64,000 bases of DNA from Amycolatopsis sp. MtRt-6 (GTDB lineage Bacteria > Actinomycetota > Actinomycetes > Mycobacteriales > Pseudonocardiaceae). The stretch lies in the NCBI RefSeq assembly GCF_017308975.1, contig NZ_JADWPD010000036.1, positions 26,188 to 90,187 of the forward strand. Reading direction: 5' to 3'. Shown one piece after another: positions 41,626 to 49,952 of the stretch (its first letter is position 1; every line of letters begins with the position of its first letter). The notes beneath the pieces are model-generated. The model was given only the letters and a program-made list of their open reading frames with translations, was not told the origin of the DNA and searched no databases. The translations under genes and the position numbers were made by a program.

Positions 41626-43119
41626 ATGGGGGCGGATCGGGAGCTGCCGCGGTTCGCCGCGCTGCCGGTGGGGATCGTCGTCGCGGTGCAGGCCGTCGTG
41701 CTGACGGCGTTGTCCGGCCGCTACGGCTTCCACCGCGACGAGTTGTACTTCGTCGCCGCGGGCCGCCGTCCGGATTGGGGATACGTCGACAATCTGCCGA
41801 TCACGCCGTGGCTCGCCCGCGCGGCCACCGCGTTGTTCGGCGAAACACCGAGCGGCCTGCGGGTGGTCGCGACCCTGCTGGGCATGGCGACCGTCGTGGT
41901 CGTCACGCTGATCGCCCGCGAGTTCGGCGGCGGCCGCGGTGTCCAGCTGTGCACCGCGCTCGCGACGGCGCTGTCGTCCTACGTCCTGGTCGTGTCGCAC
42001 ATGCTGGCGACCAACTCCGCGGACGTGCTGGTGTGGTCGGCGCTCACGCTGTGCGGCCTGCGGCTGCTGCGCACCGGCGACGGCCGGTGGTGGCTGGCCG
42101 TCGGCGCCGTCGCCGGGCTCGGCCTCGCGAACAAGTGGCTCGTCCTGCTCCTGCTGTCCGGGCTCGGCATCGGGGTCGTCGTCGCCGGACCGCGCCGGGT
42201 CCTGCGGACCTGGTGGCTCGCGGCCGGCGTCGGGATCGCCGCCGTCCTGGCCGCGCCCGTGCTGCTCTGGCAGGCGTCGCACGGCTGGCCGATGCTCACC
42301 GTGGCCGGCGGGATCAGCGAGGACGACGGCGCCGGGAACCGGCTGCTGTTCGTGCCGATGCAGCTGGTCCTCCTCTCGCCGGTGCTGGTGCCGGTGTGGA
42401 TTGCCGGGCTCGTGCGGCCGTGGCGCGAACCCGGCCTGCGGTGGGCCCGCCCGCTGACGATCGCCTACCCGGTCGTCTGCGTCGAGCTCCTGATCGTCGG
42501 CGGGAAGCCGTACTACGCCGTGCCCCTGCTGCTGCCACTGGTGGCACTGGGCGCGGAACCGGTGCTGCGGTGGCTCGGCCGGGGCCGGACGCTCCGGCGG
42601 GCCCTCACCGGCGCGGCCGCCGCGGTGTGCGTGGTGGTGTCCGTCCTCATCGGACTCCCGGTGGTGCCGGCGACGGCGCTGAACGGCCCGCTGCTGGCGA
42701 TGAACAAGGAGCCCGGCGAGCAGGTCGGCTGGCCGGACTTCGCCGGCAGCGTCGCGGGTGCCTGGCGGCGGATCCCGGACGCCGAGCGCGACACCGCGGT
42801 GATCCTCGCCGGCAACTACGGCGAGGCCGGGGCGCTCGAACGCTACGGGCCCGAGCACGGGCTGCCGCAGCCGTACTCGCCGCACATGTCGTACGCGGAC
42901 TGGGGGCCGCCCCCGGACCGGCTGGTCGGCCCGGTGCTGCTCATCGGGCGGATCGAGCACGGCTCGCCCGCGGCAGACCTGATCACCGGGTGCCGCGCGG
43001 TCGCGAAGCACCACAACGCCGCGGGCGTCGACAACGAAGAGGAAGGCGTCACGCTGTCGCTGTGCACGCTGACGCGGCCGTGGTCCGTGGCGTGGCCGCA
43101 GCTCCGGCAGTACTACTGA
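41626..43119 (+). CDS. GT39-type membrane glycosyltransferase
   Basis: A 497-residue polytopic protein with about ten transmembrane helices. The luminal loop YGFHRDELYFVAAGRRPDWG after helix 1 has the D-E pair typical of PMT/ArnT-type enzymes that use polyprenyl-phosphate sugars. PITPWLARAATALFGE fits the same family. A soluble C-terminal domain (about 340-497) follows. It starts 40 bp after the decarboxylase gene and could be co-transcribed. Acceptor and donor are unknown. Confidence 0.85.
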   Translation: MGADRELPRFAALPVGIVVAVQAVVLTALSGRYGFHRDELYFVAAGRRPDWGYVDNLPITPWLARAATALFGETPSGLRVVATLLGMATVVVVTLIAREFGGGRGVQLCTALATALSSYVLVVSHMLATNSADVLVWSALTLCGLRLLRTGDGRWWLAVGAVAGLGLANKWLVLLLLSGLGIGVVVAGPRRVLRTWWLAAGVGIAAVLAAPVLLWQASHGWPMLTVAGGISEDDGAGNRLLFVPMQLVLLSPVLVPVWIAGLVRPWREPGLRWARPLTIAYPVVCVELLIVGGKPYYAVPLLLPLVALGAEPVLRWLGRGRTLRRALTGAAAAVCVVVSVLIGLPVVPATALNGPLLAMNKEPGEQVGWPDFAGSVAGAWRRIPDAERDTAVILAGNYGEAGALERYGPEHGLPQPYSPHMSYADWGPPPDRLVGPVLLIGRIEHGSPAADLITGCRAVAKHHNAAGVDNEEEGVTLSLCTLTRPWSVAWPQLRQYY

Positions 43120-43166
43120 GCGGTTGGCGATTCCCTCGGCCCATGGTGGCGAACCTCCGCCGATCT

Positions 43167-45518
43167 TCAGCTCCAGGCGATCTTGAACACCCAGGTGTAG
43201 CGGCCGGCCTGCCGGGCCGCCGCCGGGACGTCGATCACCAGCGAGCCGTTCTCCACCGTCCAGTGCAGGGTCCCGCGGTACCCGAGCAGCGTCACCCGGT
43301 CACCGCTGCGGATCGGCACCGGCGCGTCGACCACCAGGCGGCTGCCCGGCGCGGTCAGCGAATGCACGTAGAACGCCTCGTTCTGCTTGACCGTGAACCG
43401 CAGGTCGCCGAGCTGGGCCAGCCGCGACCAGTACGTCGTGTCGTAGATCGCCTCGCCGTTGACCTTCAGCCACGCGCCCGCGTCCCGCAGGTGCCGCTGC
43501 ATGACGTCCGGGATCGTGCCGTCGAGGTCCGGGCCGATGTCGAGCAGGAAGTTGCCGTTCTTCGAGACGATGTCGACGAGCGTGCGGACGACCTCCTCCG
43601 CCGTCATGTAGCGGTCGTCGGGGGTCGCGCGGTTGTAGCCGTAGGAGAACGGGTCGAGGCCGCGGCTCGCCTCCCACTTCGCCACCACGGTGTTCGGGTA
43701 GGTCGTGTACTCCGGCGTCGTGAAGTCGTGGTCCGGGATGCCGCCGCGGTCGTTGTAGGTGACGTCCTTGGGGCGCTTGCGGTTCTTCGCGCGGTTGAAG
43801 TACTCGGTGAGCACGGTCCGGCTGTCGTTGACCCCGCCGATGTCGAACCACAGGACGTCCGGGTCGAACTCCGAAATCAGTTCCAGGACCTGCGGCGCCT
43901 GGTAGTCGCGGACGAAGTCCTTCCCCGCGGTGTAGCCGGTGTAGGGCAGCGGCGCGCCGGTGTAGGGGTTGCGCGGCGCGTGGCCCATCCACGGGTTGTC
44001 CGGGTTGAACCACTCCGGCAGCGAGAAGTACAGGCCGTTGCGCAGCCGCGGGGTGTACTTCCGGGACGCCGCGAACAGCTCGGCGACGATGTTCCGGCGC
44101 GGCCCGAGCTTGACCGAGTTGCGGTCGCTGACCTTCGTGTCCCACAACGCGAAGCCGTCGTGGTGCTTGGACGTCAGGACGTAGTACTCCGCGCCGGCGT
44201 CCGCGATCAGGTTCAGCCAGCCGCGCGGGTCGAACTTCGCCGCGGTGAAGAGCGGGATGAAGTCGTCGTAGGCGAAGTTCTCGCCGTACTTCTGCCGGTG
44301 GTAGGCGTAGGTGGCGCCGTTCGGGTCCTGCTGGTTCTGCCAGTACCACTCGGCGTACTGCTGCCCCACCGGCGCCCAGGCGGGCACGGCGTACACGCCC
44401 CAGTGGATGAAGATGCCGAACTTGGCGTCGGTGAACCAGTACGGCGCCCGGTGCGTCGACAACGAGGCGCCGGTCGGCCGGAAGTCCGGGATGCCGAGGG
44501 TGATCGGCACCTGCCGGGTCGCCAAGGTGCCACGGCCGGCGGTGACGCGGATCTGGCCGTTCGTGGTGGTGCCGGGCGGCACGGACGCGTTCGGGGCCAG
44601 GCCGAGCCGGACGGTCGCCTGCTCCCCCGGCGCCAGCGCGCGGACGGCCGCGGGCACGGTCGTCCGGCCGCCGGGGACGTCGACGGTGACGCTCACCCGG
44701 TCGCCCGCGCCGAGCCACACGGTCCCGGCGTTGACGATGGTCGCTTCGGCGGCCTGCGGCCCGCCGTCGGCCAGCAGGTTGGCCGTCGACCGGCCGTCCA
44801 GGACCAGCGCCGAGCGGCCCACGGCCACCGGCTGGAGAGTGAGCGCGAAGACGTGCAGGCTGGCGACGTTCGGCGCCGGGTTCGCGGTCGTGGGCAGGGT
44901 CAGCGCGACGGCCTCGCGGGCCGGGTCGACCCAGACCTGGCCGGTGGCCACGGAAACCGGGTTGTCGTCGACGACGCCGCCGGGGGCGTAGCGAAACGGC
45001 GAGACGAGCGCGCCGCTGCCGGTGTACCAGTCGGGGCCGGACAGGGACCCGGTGCTCGTGCTGCCGTCGGCGTAGTGCACGGTCGCCGGGCCGCCCGCCG
45101 CGCCGTAGCTGGCGGCGACCAGGAAGTAGGCGGCGAAGTAGCGGCCCTTCGGCAGGTCGATCCGCTGCCCGGTGGCGGCGATGTTGTTCTTCGCCCCGGC
45201 GGCCGCGGACCCGAGCTCGAACGGGACGCCGCCGGCGGTGACGGTCTGCCCGGCGGGCAGGTGCTCGGCCGGGAAGGTGTAGCCGGACCCGTCGAAGTCG
45301 CCGCCGGTGGCCGACGCGCTGTCGATGCCGTCGCATGAGAACCAGGGGTCGAGGGCGACCGGGACGGGTGGCGGGGGCGGCACGATCGGGGTACCGGGGC
45401 TGTCGGCCGCGGCGCCGACCGGCACGGCGGCGCCGGCGGGCGTCCGGCCGGCCGCGCTCAGCGCGACGGCGCCACCGAGCGCGATACCGAGGGCTTGACG
45501 GCGGGGGAAGGTGGGCAC
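43167..45518 (-). CDS. secreted GH29 alpha-L-fucosidase-like protein
   Basis: A 783-residue secreted glycoside hydrolase. FPRRQALGIALGG suggests a Tat-type signal; mature from about residue 30. An N-terminal beta-rich region (about 55-340) includes a NEW3-like Ig segment (VSVTVDVPGGRTTVPAAV). The GH29 barrel (about 360-690) shows KFGIFIHWGVYAVPAWAP, TSKHHDGFALWDTKVSDRN and DPDVLWFDIGG, the last carrying the presumed nucleophile Asp. A C-terminal beta domain follows. The GTG has GGAGGTTTC upstream. It should remove L-fucose from plant or animal glycans. Confidence 0.92.
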   Translation of the reverse strand: MPTFPRRQALGIALGGAVALSAAGRTPAGAAVPVGAAADSPGTPIVPPPPPVPVALDPWFSCDGIDSASATGGDFDGSGYTFPAEHLPAGQTVTAGGVPFELGSAAAGAKNNIAATGQRIDLPKGRYFAAYFLVAASYGAAGGPATVHYADGSTSTGSLSGPDWYTGSGALVSPFRYAPGGVVDDNPVSVATGQVWVDPAREAVALTLPTTANPAPNVASLHVFALTLQPVAVGRSALVLDGRSTANLLADGGPQAAEATIVNAGTVWLGAGDRVSVTVDVPGGRTTVPAAVRALAPGEQATVRLGLAPNASVPPGTTTNGQIRVTAGRGTLATRQVPITLGIPDFRPTGASLSTHRAPYWFTDAKFGIFIHWGVYAVPAWAPVGQQYAEWYWQNQQDPNGATYAYHRQKYGENFAYDDFIPLFTAAKFDPRGWLNLIADAGAEYYVLTSKHHDGFALWDTKVSDRNSVKLGPRRNIVAELFAASRKYTPRLRNGLYFSLPEWFNPDNPWMGHAPRNPYTGAPLPYTGYTAGKDFVRDYQAPQVLELISEFDPDVLWFDIGGVNDSRTVLTEYFNRAKNRKRPKDVTYNDRGGIPDHDFTTPEYTTYPNTVVAKWEASRGLDPFSYGYNRATPDDRYMTAEEVVRTLVDIVSKNGNFLLDIGPDLDGTIPDVMQRHLRDAGAWLKVNGEAIYDTTYWSRLAQLGDLRFTVKQNEAFYVHSLTAPGSRLVVDAPVPIRSGDRVTLLGYRGTLHWTVENGSLVIDVPAAARQAGRYTWVFKIAWS

Positions 45519-45601
45519 GAAACCTCCAGGGATCGGATGACTGCGGCGGATTGGCGGCAGAGTTCATCCCCAAGAGGGCACAACTGTCGCCAGTGAAGCT
45601 G

Positions 45602-45616
45602 ATTCATCCGATGAAT
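45602..45616. promoter_or_regulatory. operator-like palindrome before the fucosidase gene
   Basis: A perfect inverted repeat ATTCATC-C-GATGAAT, 84 bp before the fucosidase GTG, with related half-sites (GTTCATCC, CGGATGAC) closer to the gene. It is probably the site of a sugar-responsive regulator encoded elsewhere. Confidence 0.55.
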
Positions 45617-45681
45617 GACCTTGCTCGGTGGCCCTCGCCGTGTCAAGGGGCCAACCGGACCGATCGAAGTGAACCGCGCTC

Positions 45682-45706
45682 GTGTTCGCCGCGTATCACT
45701 GGGTAA
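45682..45706 (+). promoter_or_regulatory. SigB/SigF-type promoter (small Cys protein)
   Basis: GTGT-N15-GGGTAA, 50 bp before the ATG at 45757; an outlying member of the same promoter class seen at 22-37 kb. Confidence 0.65.
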
Positions 45707-45756
45707 CGAGCTGCAGCAACTCGCACCGAACCCAGCCGCACCGAAAGGCCAGACCG

Positions 45757-46023
45757 ATGTCCACCCACCCGAACGCGCTGAGCCGCCGCGCGATCGCCAT
45801 GCTCAAGGCGGTCGCCGAAGGCCGTGCCGAGCTCCGCTGCAGCTGCGAACCCGATCTCCGCGTCGACGGGTTGTCGTGCTGCGACCAGAACACCGCCCAC
45901 GACCTCGCCCACGCCGGGCTGATCAGAGCCACCCGGCTCGTCGCGCCCGGCCAGTGGGCGCCCGCCGAACTGACCGACGCCGGCCACCGCGCCCTGACCG
46001 GATTTCCCATCGCCGCAGCCTGA
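45757..46023 (+). CDS. small cysteine-containing protein of unknown function
   Basis: An 88-residue protein. An N-terminal helix (SRRAIAMLKAVAEGRAEL) precedes a Cys cluster (LRCSCEPDLRVDGLSCCDQ) and a winged-helix-like end (HDLAHAGLIRATRLVAPGQ, ELTDAGHRAL). The last part resembles a DNA-binding wing or a transcription-regulator fragment. GAAAGGCC lies before the ATG. A hairpin terminator follows at 46040. The promoter class suggests stress control. Confidence 0.72.
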   Translation: MSTHPNALSRRAIAMLKAVAEGRAELRCSCEPDLRVDGLSCCDQNTAHDLAHAGLIRATRLVAPGQWAPAELTDAGHRALTGFPIAAA

Positions 46024-46395
46024 GCCTCCCGCTCGACAGCCGTGAAGGCCACTTCCCGCCCCCCGGGAGGTGGCCTTCACGGCGTTCGGCCCGCGTCGGG
46101 CGAGAAACCCCCGAAACTGCGCTGAACCACTCCGCACCGGCGGCCGTGCTTTGGGTGAGGGCGTCTCGCACACGCCCTCCGGGGTTCACCACGACGCAAC
46201 GATCCGGGCCAGCCTCCGCCCGATCGGGACCGGGTACCCCGGCGAGCGGCCGTCGCGGCAACGGCCACCTCGCGCGGGCCCGTCCGGCATCCCCAGAATC
46301 CCGGACGGGCCCGCCCCCAGCTGTCGCGGATCTTGTCCGGTGCCTCACCTGATCAGCGGTCGCCACCCCGTGGACCCACGCGCGACGGTGGGATC
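46024..46395. other. intergenic region before the SGNH gene
   Basis: 372 bp without a credible gene. It holds the terminator at 46040-46082. A GGGTAC at 46232 with a poor -35 lies 160 bp before the next gene. No other structure was recognised. Confidence 0.6.
46040..46082. terminator. hairpin terminator, repeat family member
   Basis: Arms CCGTGAAGGCCAC (46040-46052) and GTGGCCTTCACGG (46070-46082), with an extra inner TCCCG/CGGGA pairing. It resembles the hairpin at 33534 (shared GAAGGC-CAC core) and ends the small Cys gene. Confidence 0.8.
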
Positions 46396-47616
46396 ATGCG
46401 ACGTTTCGTGGCCGTGAGCGCGGCCGTCCTGGCGGGCATCGGTCTTCTCACCACGCCCGGGAGCGCGAACCCGGAAAGCGCTCTCCCGGCACCCGCGCAG
46501 CACGCGGTCGGCGGCTGGGTCGGCACGTGGGCCGCCGCGCCCGCGTCCGCCGTCCCGAACACGCCGGACGGTTACCCGGGCTACTCGATCCGCAACGTCG
46601 TCCACACCAGCGCCGGCGGCGGCCGCGCCCGCGTCCACCTGTCGAACGCCTTCGGGGCTTCTCCCCTGAACTTCGGGCACGTCACCATCGCGGTCCAGGG
46701 CACCGGACCGGACGCCGTGCCGGGCACCCTGCGGTCCCTGACCTTCGGCGGCGCCCCGAGCGTCGTCGTGCCCGCCGGCGCCGAGGCCCTGAGCGATCCC
46801 GTGAACCTGCGGATCCCCGCCGGCACGAACCTGCTCGTGACGACGTACGTGCCTTCGAAGTCCGGGCCGGTGACCCACCACCCGGCCGCGGCGCAGACGT
46901 CGTACTTCACCCGCACCGGCGACTTCGCCGCCAGCGAGTCCGGCGCCCCCTACACCGAGCAGACGTCGGTGTGGCACTACGTCTCCGGCGTCGACGTCCA
47001 AGGCGGCGCGGAAGCCTCGATCGTGACACTCGGCGACTCGATCACCGACGGCGTCGGCTCGACCTCCGGCGCCAACCGCCGCTGGCCCGACTACCTCGCC
47101 GACCGGCTGCACGGCCGCTTCGGCGTGCTCAACGCCGGCATCAGCGCCAACCGGCTGCTGCTCGACGTGCCCGGTTCCGGCGCCGGCCAGAACGCGCTTT
47201 CCCGCTTCGACCGCGACGTGCTGAGCGTCGGCGGCGTGCGGACGATCATCGTGCTGGAAGGCATCAACGACATCCAGCAGACGCCGCACCAGACCGACCC
47301 GGCCGCGATCACGTCGGCGTACCGCCAGCTGGTGGCGCAGGCGCACGCGCGCGGCATCCGGGTCCTCGGCGGCACGCTGACACCGTTCAAGGGCTGGCGG
47401 GTCTACGACGACACCCTCGAAGCGACCCGCCAGGCGGTGAACAGCTTCATCCGCACCGGCGGGGTCTTCGACGGCGTCGTCGACTTCGACGCGGCGATCC
47501 GCGATCCGGCCGACCCGCTCCGGATGCTCCCGGCCTACGACTCCGGCGACCACCTCCACCCCGGCGACGCCGGCTACGAGCGGATGGCCGCCGCCGTCCG
47601 GCTCGACCGGCTGTGA
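46396..47616 (+). CDS. secreted SGNH/GDSL hydrolase
   Basis: A 406-residue secreted esterase. Signal peptide about 1-25. A beta-rich N-terminal domain (about 40-200) precedes the SGNH fold. Catalytic blocks are GDSITDGVGS (Ser), NAGISANRLL (block II Gly), EGINDIQQ (block III Asn) and SGDHLHPGDAGY (Asp and His). It probably deacetylates or de-esterifies polysaccharides or lipids. The 3' end overlaps the convergent transporter gene by 43 bp. Confidence 0.9.
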   Translation: MRRFVAVSAAVLAGIGLLTTPGSANPESALPAPAQHAVGGWVGTWAAAPASAVPNTPDGYPGYSIRNVVHTSAGGGRARVHLSNAFGASPLNFGHVTIAVQGTGPDAVPGTLRSLTFGGAPSVVVPAGAEALSDPVNLRIPAGTNLLVTTYVPSKSGPVTHHPAAAQTSYFTRTGDFAASESGAPYTEQTSVWHYVSGVDVQGGAEASIVTLGDSITDGVGSTSGANRRWPDYLADRLHGRFGVLNAGISANRLLLDVPGSGAGQNALSRFDRDVLSVGGVRTIIVLEGINDIQQTPHQTDPAAITSAYRQLVAQAHARGIRVLGGTLTPFKGWRVYDDTLEATRQAVNSFIRTGGVFDGVVDFDAAIRDPADPLRMLPAYDSGDHLHPGDAGYERMAAAVRLDRL

Positions 47617-48881
47617 CCGCGGGGGATGAACAGGACCGCGACCAGGCTCAGCACCGCGACCGCCACCAGGTAGAGCGACACCGAAAGCGAAGTGCCGGTG
47701 GCGGTCTGCAACGCCGTCGCGATCAACGGCGCGAAGCCCCCGCCCAGCACCGCGCCCACGGCGTAGGAGAACGAAGCGCCGCTGTAGCGGTAGCGCGGCT
47801 CGAACAGTTCCGCGAACAACGCCGACTGCGGCCCGTAGGTGGCGCCGAGGCCGATGTTGAGCACGATCACCGCCACGAGCAGCCACGCCGTCGCCTTGGT
47901 GTCGACGAGCAGGAAGAACGGGATCGGCCAGAGGACCAGGAGCACCGATCCGGCCAGGTACACGGGTTTTCGCCCCACGTGGTCGGACCAGGCCGCCGCG
48001 CCGAGGATGCTCACCAGCCACGTCACGCTGCCCACGATCACGACGACCAGCAGCGTGGTGCGCGGGATCTTCAGCACCGACGTGCCGTAGGACAGCAGGT
48101 ACGCCAGGAAGATGTAGCCGATCGCGGTGTTGGCGATGAAGCTGCCGGACGCCACCAGCAGCGCCCGCGGCCGCTCGCGCAGCACTTCGACCATCGGACG
48201 GCTGCTGCGCTCCTCCGCTTCCCGCAACCGCGTGAACACCGGGCTCTCCTCGATCCGCAGCCGGATCACCAGCCCGACGCCGACGAGCACGATGCTCGCC
48301 AGGAACGGCACCCGCCAGCCCCAGGAGGCGAACTGCGCCTCGGTCAGCGCGCGGCCGAGGACGAAGAACACCAGCTGCGCCAGGATCAATCCGGCCGGGA
48401 CGCCGATCTGCGAGAACGCGCCGTACCGGCCGCGGCGGTCCTCGGGCGCGTGCTCGACCGCCATCAGCGCCGCGCCGCCCCACTCGCCGCCCGCGCTCAG
48501 CCCCTGCAGCAACCGCAGGACCAGCAGCAGGATGGGCGCCCAGACCCCGATCGCGGAGTACGTCGGCAGCAGCCCGACGCCGACGGTCGCGAAGCCCATC
48601 AGCAGCAGCGACAGCACCAGCATCGCCTTGCGGCCGACGCGGTCGCCGAAGTGGCCCCAGAGGATGCCGCCGACCGGGCGCGCCAGGAACCCGACCCCGA
48701 GCGTCGCGAAGGCGGCGAGGGTCCCGGAGGCGGGCGACAGCGTCGTGAAGAACACCTTGTTGAACACCAGCGCCGTCGCCGTGCTGTAGATGAAGTAGTC
48801 GTACCACTCGATGGTGGTCCCCACCGCGCTCGCCACAGCAACCCGCCGCAAGGGCCGGGCCGCGACCGCGCGGCCGCTCAC
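47574..48881 (-). CDS. MHS-family MFS transporter
   Basis: A 435-residue, 12-helix symporter of the metabolite:H+ symporter group. Markers are AVGTTIEWYDYFIYSTATAL in helix 1, GHFGDRVGRKAMLV in the first loop (the DRxGRR-type motif), RLLQGLSAGGEWGGAAL in helix 4-5 and a second loop SDHVGRKP. Substrates of relatives are carboxylates, shikimate or osmolytes; the one here is unknown. The GTG overlaps the stop of the GNAT gene (GTGA), so the two are coupled. Confidence 0.9.
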   Translation of the reverse strand: MSGRAVAARPLRRVAVASAVGTTIEWYDYFIYSTATALVFNKVFFTTLSPASGTLAAFATLGVGFLARPVGGILWGHFGDRVGRKAMLVLSLLLMGFATVGVGLLPTYSAIGVWAPILLLVLRLLQGLSAGGEWGGAALMAVEHAPEDRRGRYGAFSQIGVPAGLILAQLVFFVLGRALTEAQFASWGWRVPFLASIVLVGVGLVIRLRIEESPVFTRLREAEERSSRPMVEVLRERPRALLVASGSFIANTAIGYIFLAYLLSYGTSVLKIPRTTLLVVVIVGSVTWLVSILGAAAWSDHVGRKPVYLAGSVLLVLWPIPFFLLVDTKATAWLLVAVIVLNIGLGATYGPQSALFAELFEPRYRYSGASFSYAVGAVLGGGFAPLIATALQTATGTSLSVSLYLVAVAVLSLVAVLFIPRGHSRSSRTAAAIRS

Positions 48882-49420
48882 GAGCCGGCTAGTGCGGCTG
48901 CCGGGACCAGGTCGTCCACGAGCAGGTCCATCAGCAGCCCGTCGTGCCAGCTGCCGTCCGGACCGCGCTCGTAGGACCGCATCGTGCCGACCGGGCGGAA
49001 GCCCAGCGACCGGTAGAGCCGGATCGCCGCCTCGTTGCCGGCCGCGGGGTCGATCACCAGCCGGTGGTGCCCGCGCACCGTGAACAGGTGCTCGGCCAGT
49101 GTGCGAATGGCGTCCGAGCCGAGGCCCCGCCCCTGGAAGTCCGGGTGCACGGCGATGTCGATCCCGGCGTGGCGGTACTGCGGGTCGGCCTCCTCGAAGG
49201 CGAGTTCGATGCCGACGACGGTGTCGTCGTGCTCGATGGCGTAGGTCGTGGTGCCTTCGTCGGGGTCCAGCAGATAGGACACCTGGGCGGCCACCGGCTC
49301 CTCGGCGTCGGCCCACCAGCGGGCGACTTCGGGGTGCGACAGGATCTCCTCGAACCGGGCGGCGTCCGGGGCGGCGGCAGGCCGCAGCCGGACACGGCTT
49401 CCGGTGATCAGGCCGGTCAT
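48878..49420 (-). CDS. GNAT-family N-acetyltransferase
   Basis: A 180-residue acetyltransferase of the RimJ/RimL-AAC(6')-like group. The N-terminal strand SRVRLRPAAAPDAARFEEIL, the acetyl-CoA loop HPDFQGRGLGSDAIRTL (Q/R-x-x-G-x-G/A) and the LYRSLGFRPVGTMRSYERG end are clear. The aminoglycoside-like substrate class is possible but not testable from sequence. It is upstream of and coupled to the MHS transporter. Confidence 0.9.
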   Translation of the reverse strand: MTGLITGSRVRLRPAAAPDAARFEEILSHPEVARWWADAEEPVAAQVSYLLDPDEGTTTYAIEHDDTVVGIELAFEEADPQYRHAGIDIAVHPDFQGRGLGSDAIRTLAEHLFTVRGHHRLVIDPAAGNEAAIRLYRSLGFRPVGTMRSYERGPDGSWHDGLLMDLLVDDLVPAAALAGS

Positions 49421-49473
49421 CGGCCCAGTGTCGCCCGCCCGGACGCCCGCTGTCGAGACCCCGAAAGGACTGC

Positions 49474-49950
49474 TCAGGAGTAGACGGTGACCACGTCCTG
49501 CCCGGACTCGGCGACCTTGCGCAGGGCGGCGAGCACGTCGTCGATCACTTCGGCGTCGTCCTCGTCCAGGTCGCCGGGCCGGTCGTCGCCCGCTTTCGCG
49601 AGGGCTTCGGCCAGTTCGCCGGCGAGCACGAACCCGACCATCGGGTAGTCGTTCCAGACGATCCCCTCGAGGGTGCGTGCGAGCAGGTGGTCGGCCACGT
49701 CCGCGCCCAGCAGCCCGGCGAGCACGCCGTCGAACAGCTCCTCGCGGAACCAGTCGCCGCCGGAAGAGGAGTGGCCGGTCCGGCCCACCTCTTCGCCCAT
49801 CGCGAGCGCGGTGCGGGCGACGGCGTCCGCCACCTCCGGTGTCGGTTCGCCCCCGCCCGCGTCGCGGAAGGCTGCCACCACCGGGTCGGCGGCCACCCGC
49901 GCCCGGAACTCGTCCGCCGACATCGCGCGGAAGACCAACGCGTAGCTCAT
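49474..49950 (-). CDS. candidate immunity protein for the RHS toxin
   Basis: A 158-residue acidic cytoplasmic protein with no signal or membrane segment (SYALVFRAMSADEFRARVAA start; the C-terminal third holds an acidic GDLDEDDAEVIDDVLAAL helix). It starts 2 bp after the toxin gene stop, with GGGGAGTAGGC as ribosome site inside the toxin end. This position is that of immunity genes in polymorphic toxin loci. A faint resemblance to DUF1877/YfbM immunity proteins is noted but not strong. The function is inferred from context. Confidence 0.65.
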   Translation of the reverse strand: MSYALVFRAMSADEFRARVAADPVVAAFRDAGGGEPTPEVADAVARTALAMGEEVGRTGHSSSGGDWFREELFDGVLAGLLGADVADHLLARTLEGIVWNDYPMVGFVLAGELAEALAKAGDDRPGDLDEDDAEVIDDVLAALRKVAESGQDVVTVYS

Positions 49951-49952
49951 GC

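Noticed and set aside
41775..45338. An open frame of over 1100 codons opposite the fucosidase and overlapping the GT39 gene
   Set aside because: No start site, Arg/Ala/Val-rich composition and full overlap with two recognisable genes on the other frame or strand.
46232..46237. GGGTAC before the SGNH gene
   Set aside because: It is about 160 bp from the start codon and its -35 (GCCT) is poor.
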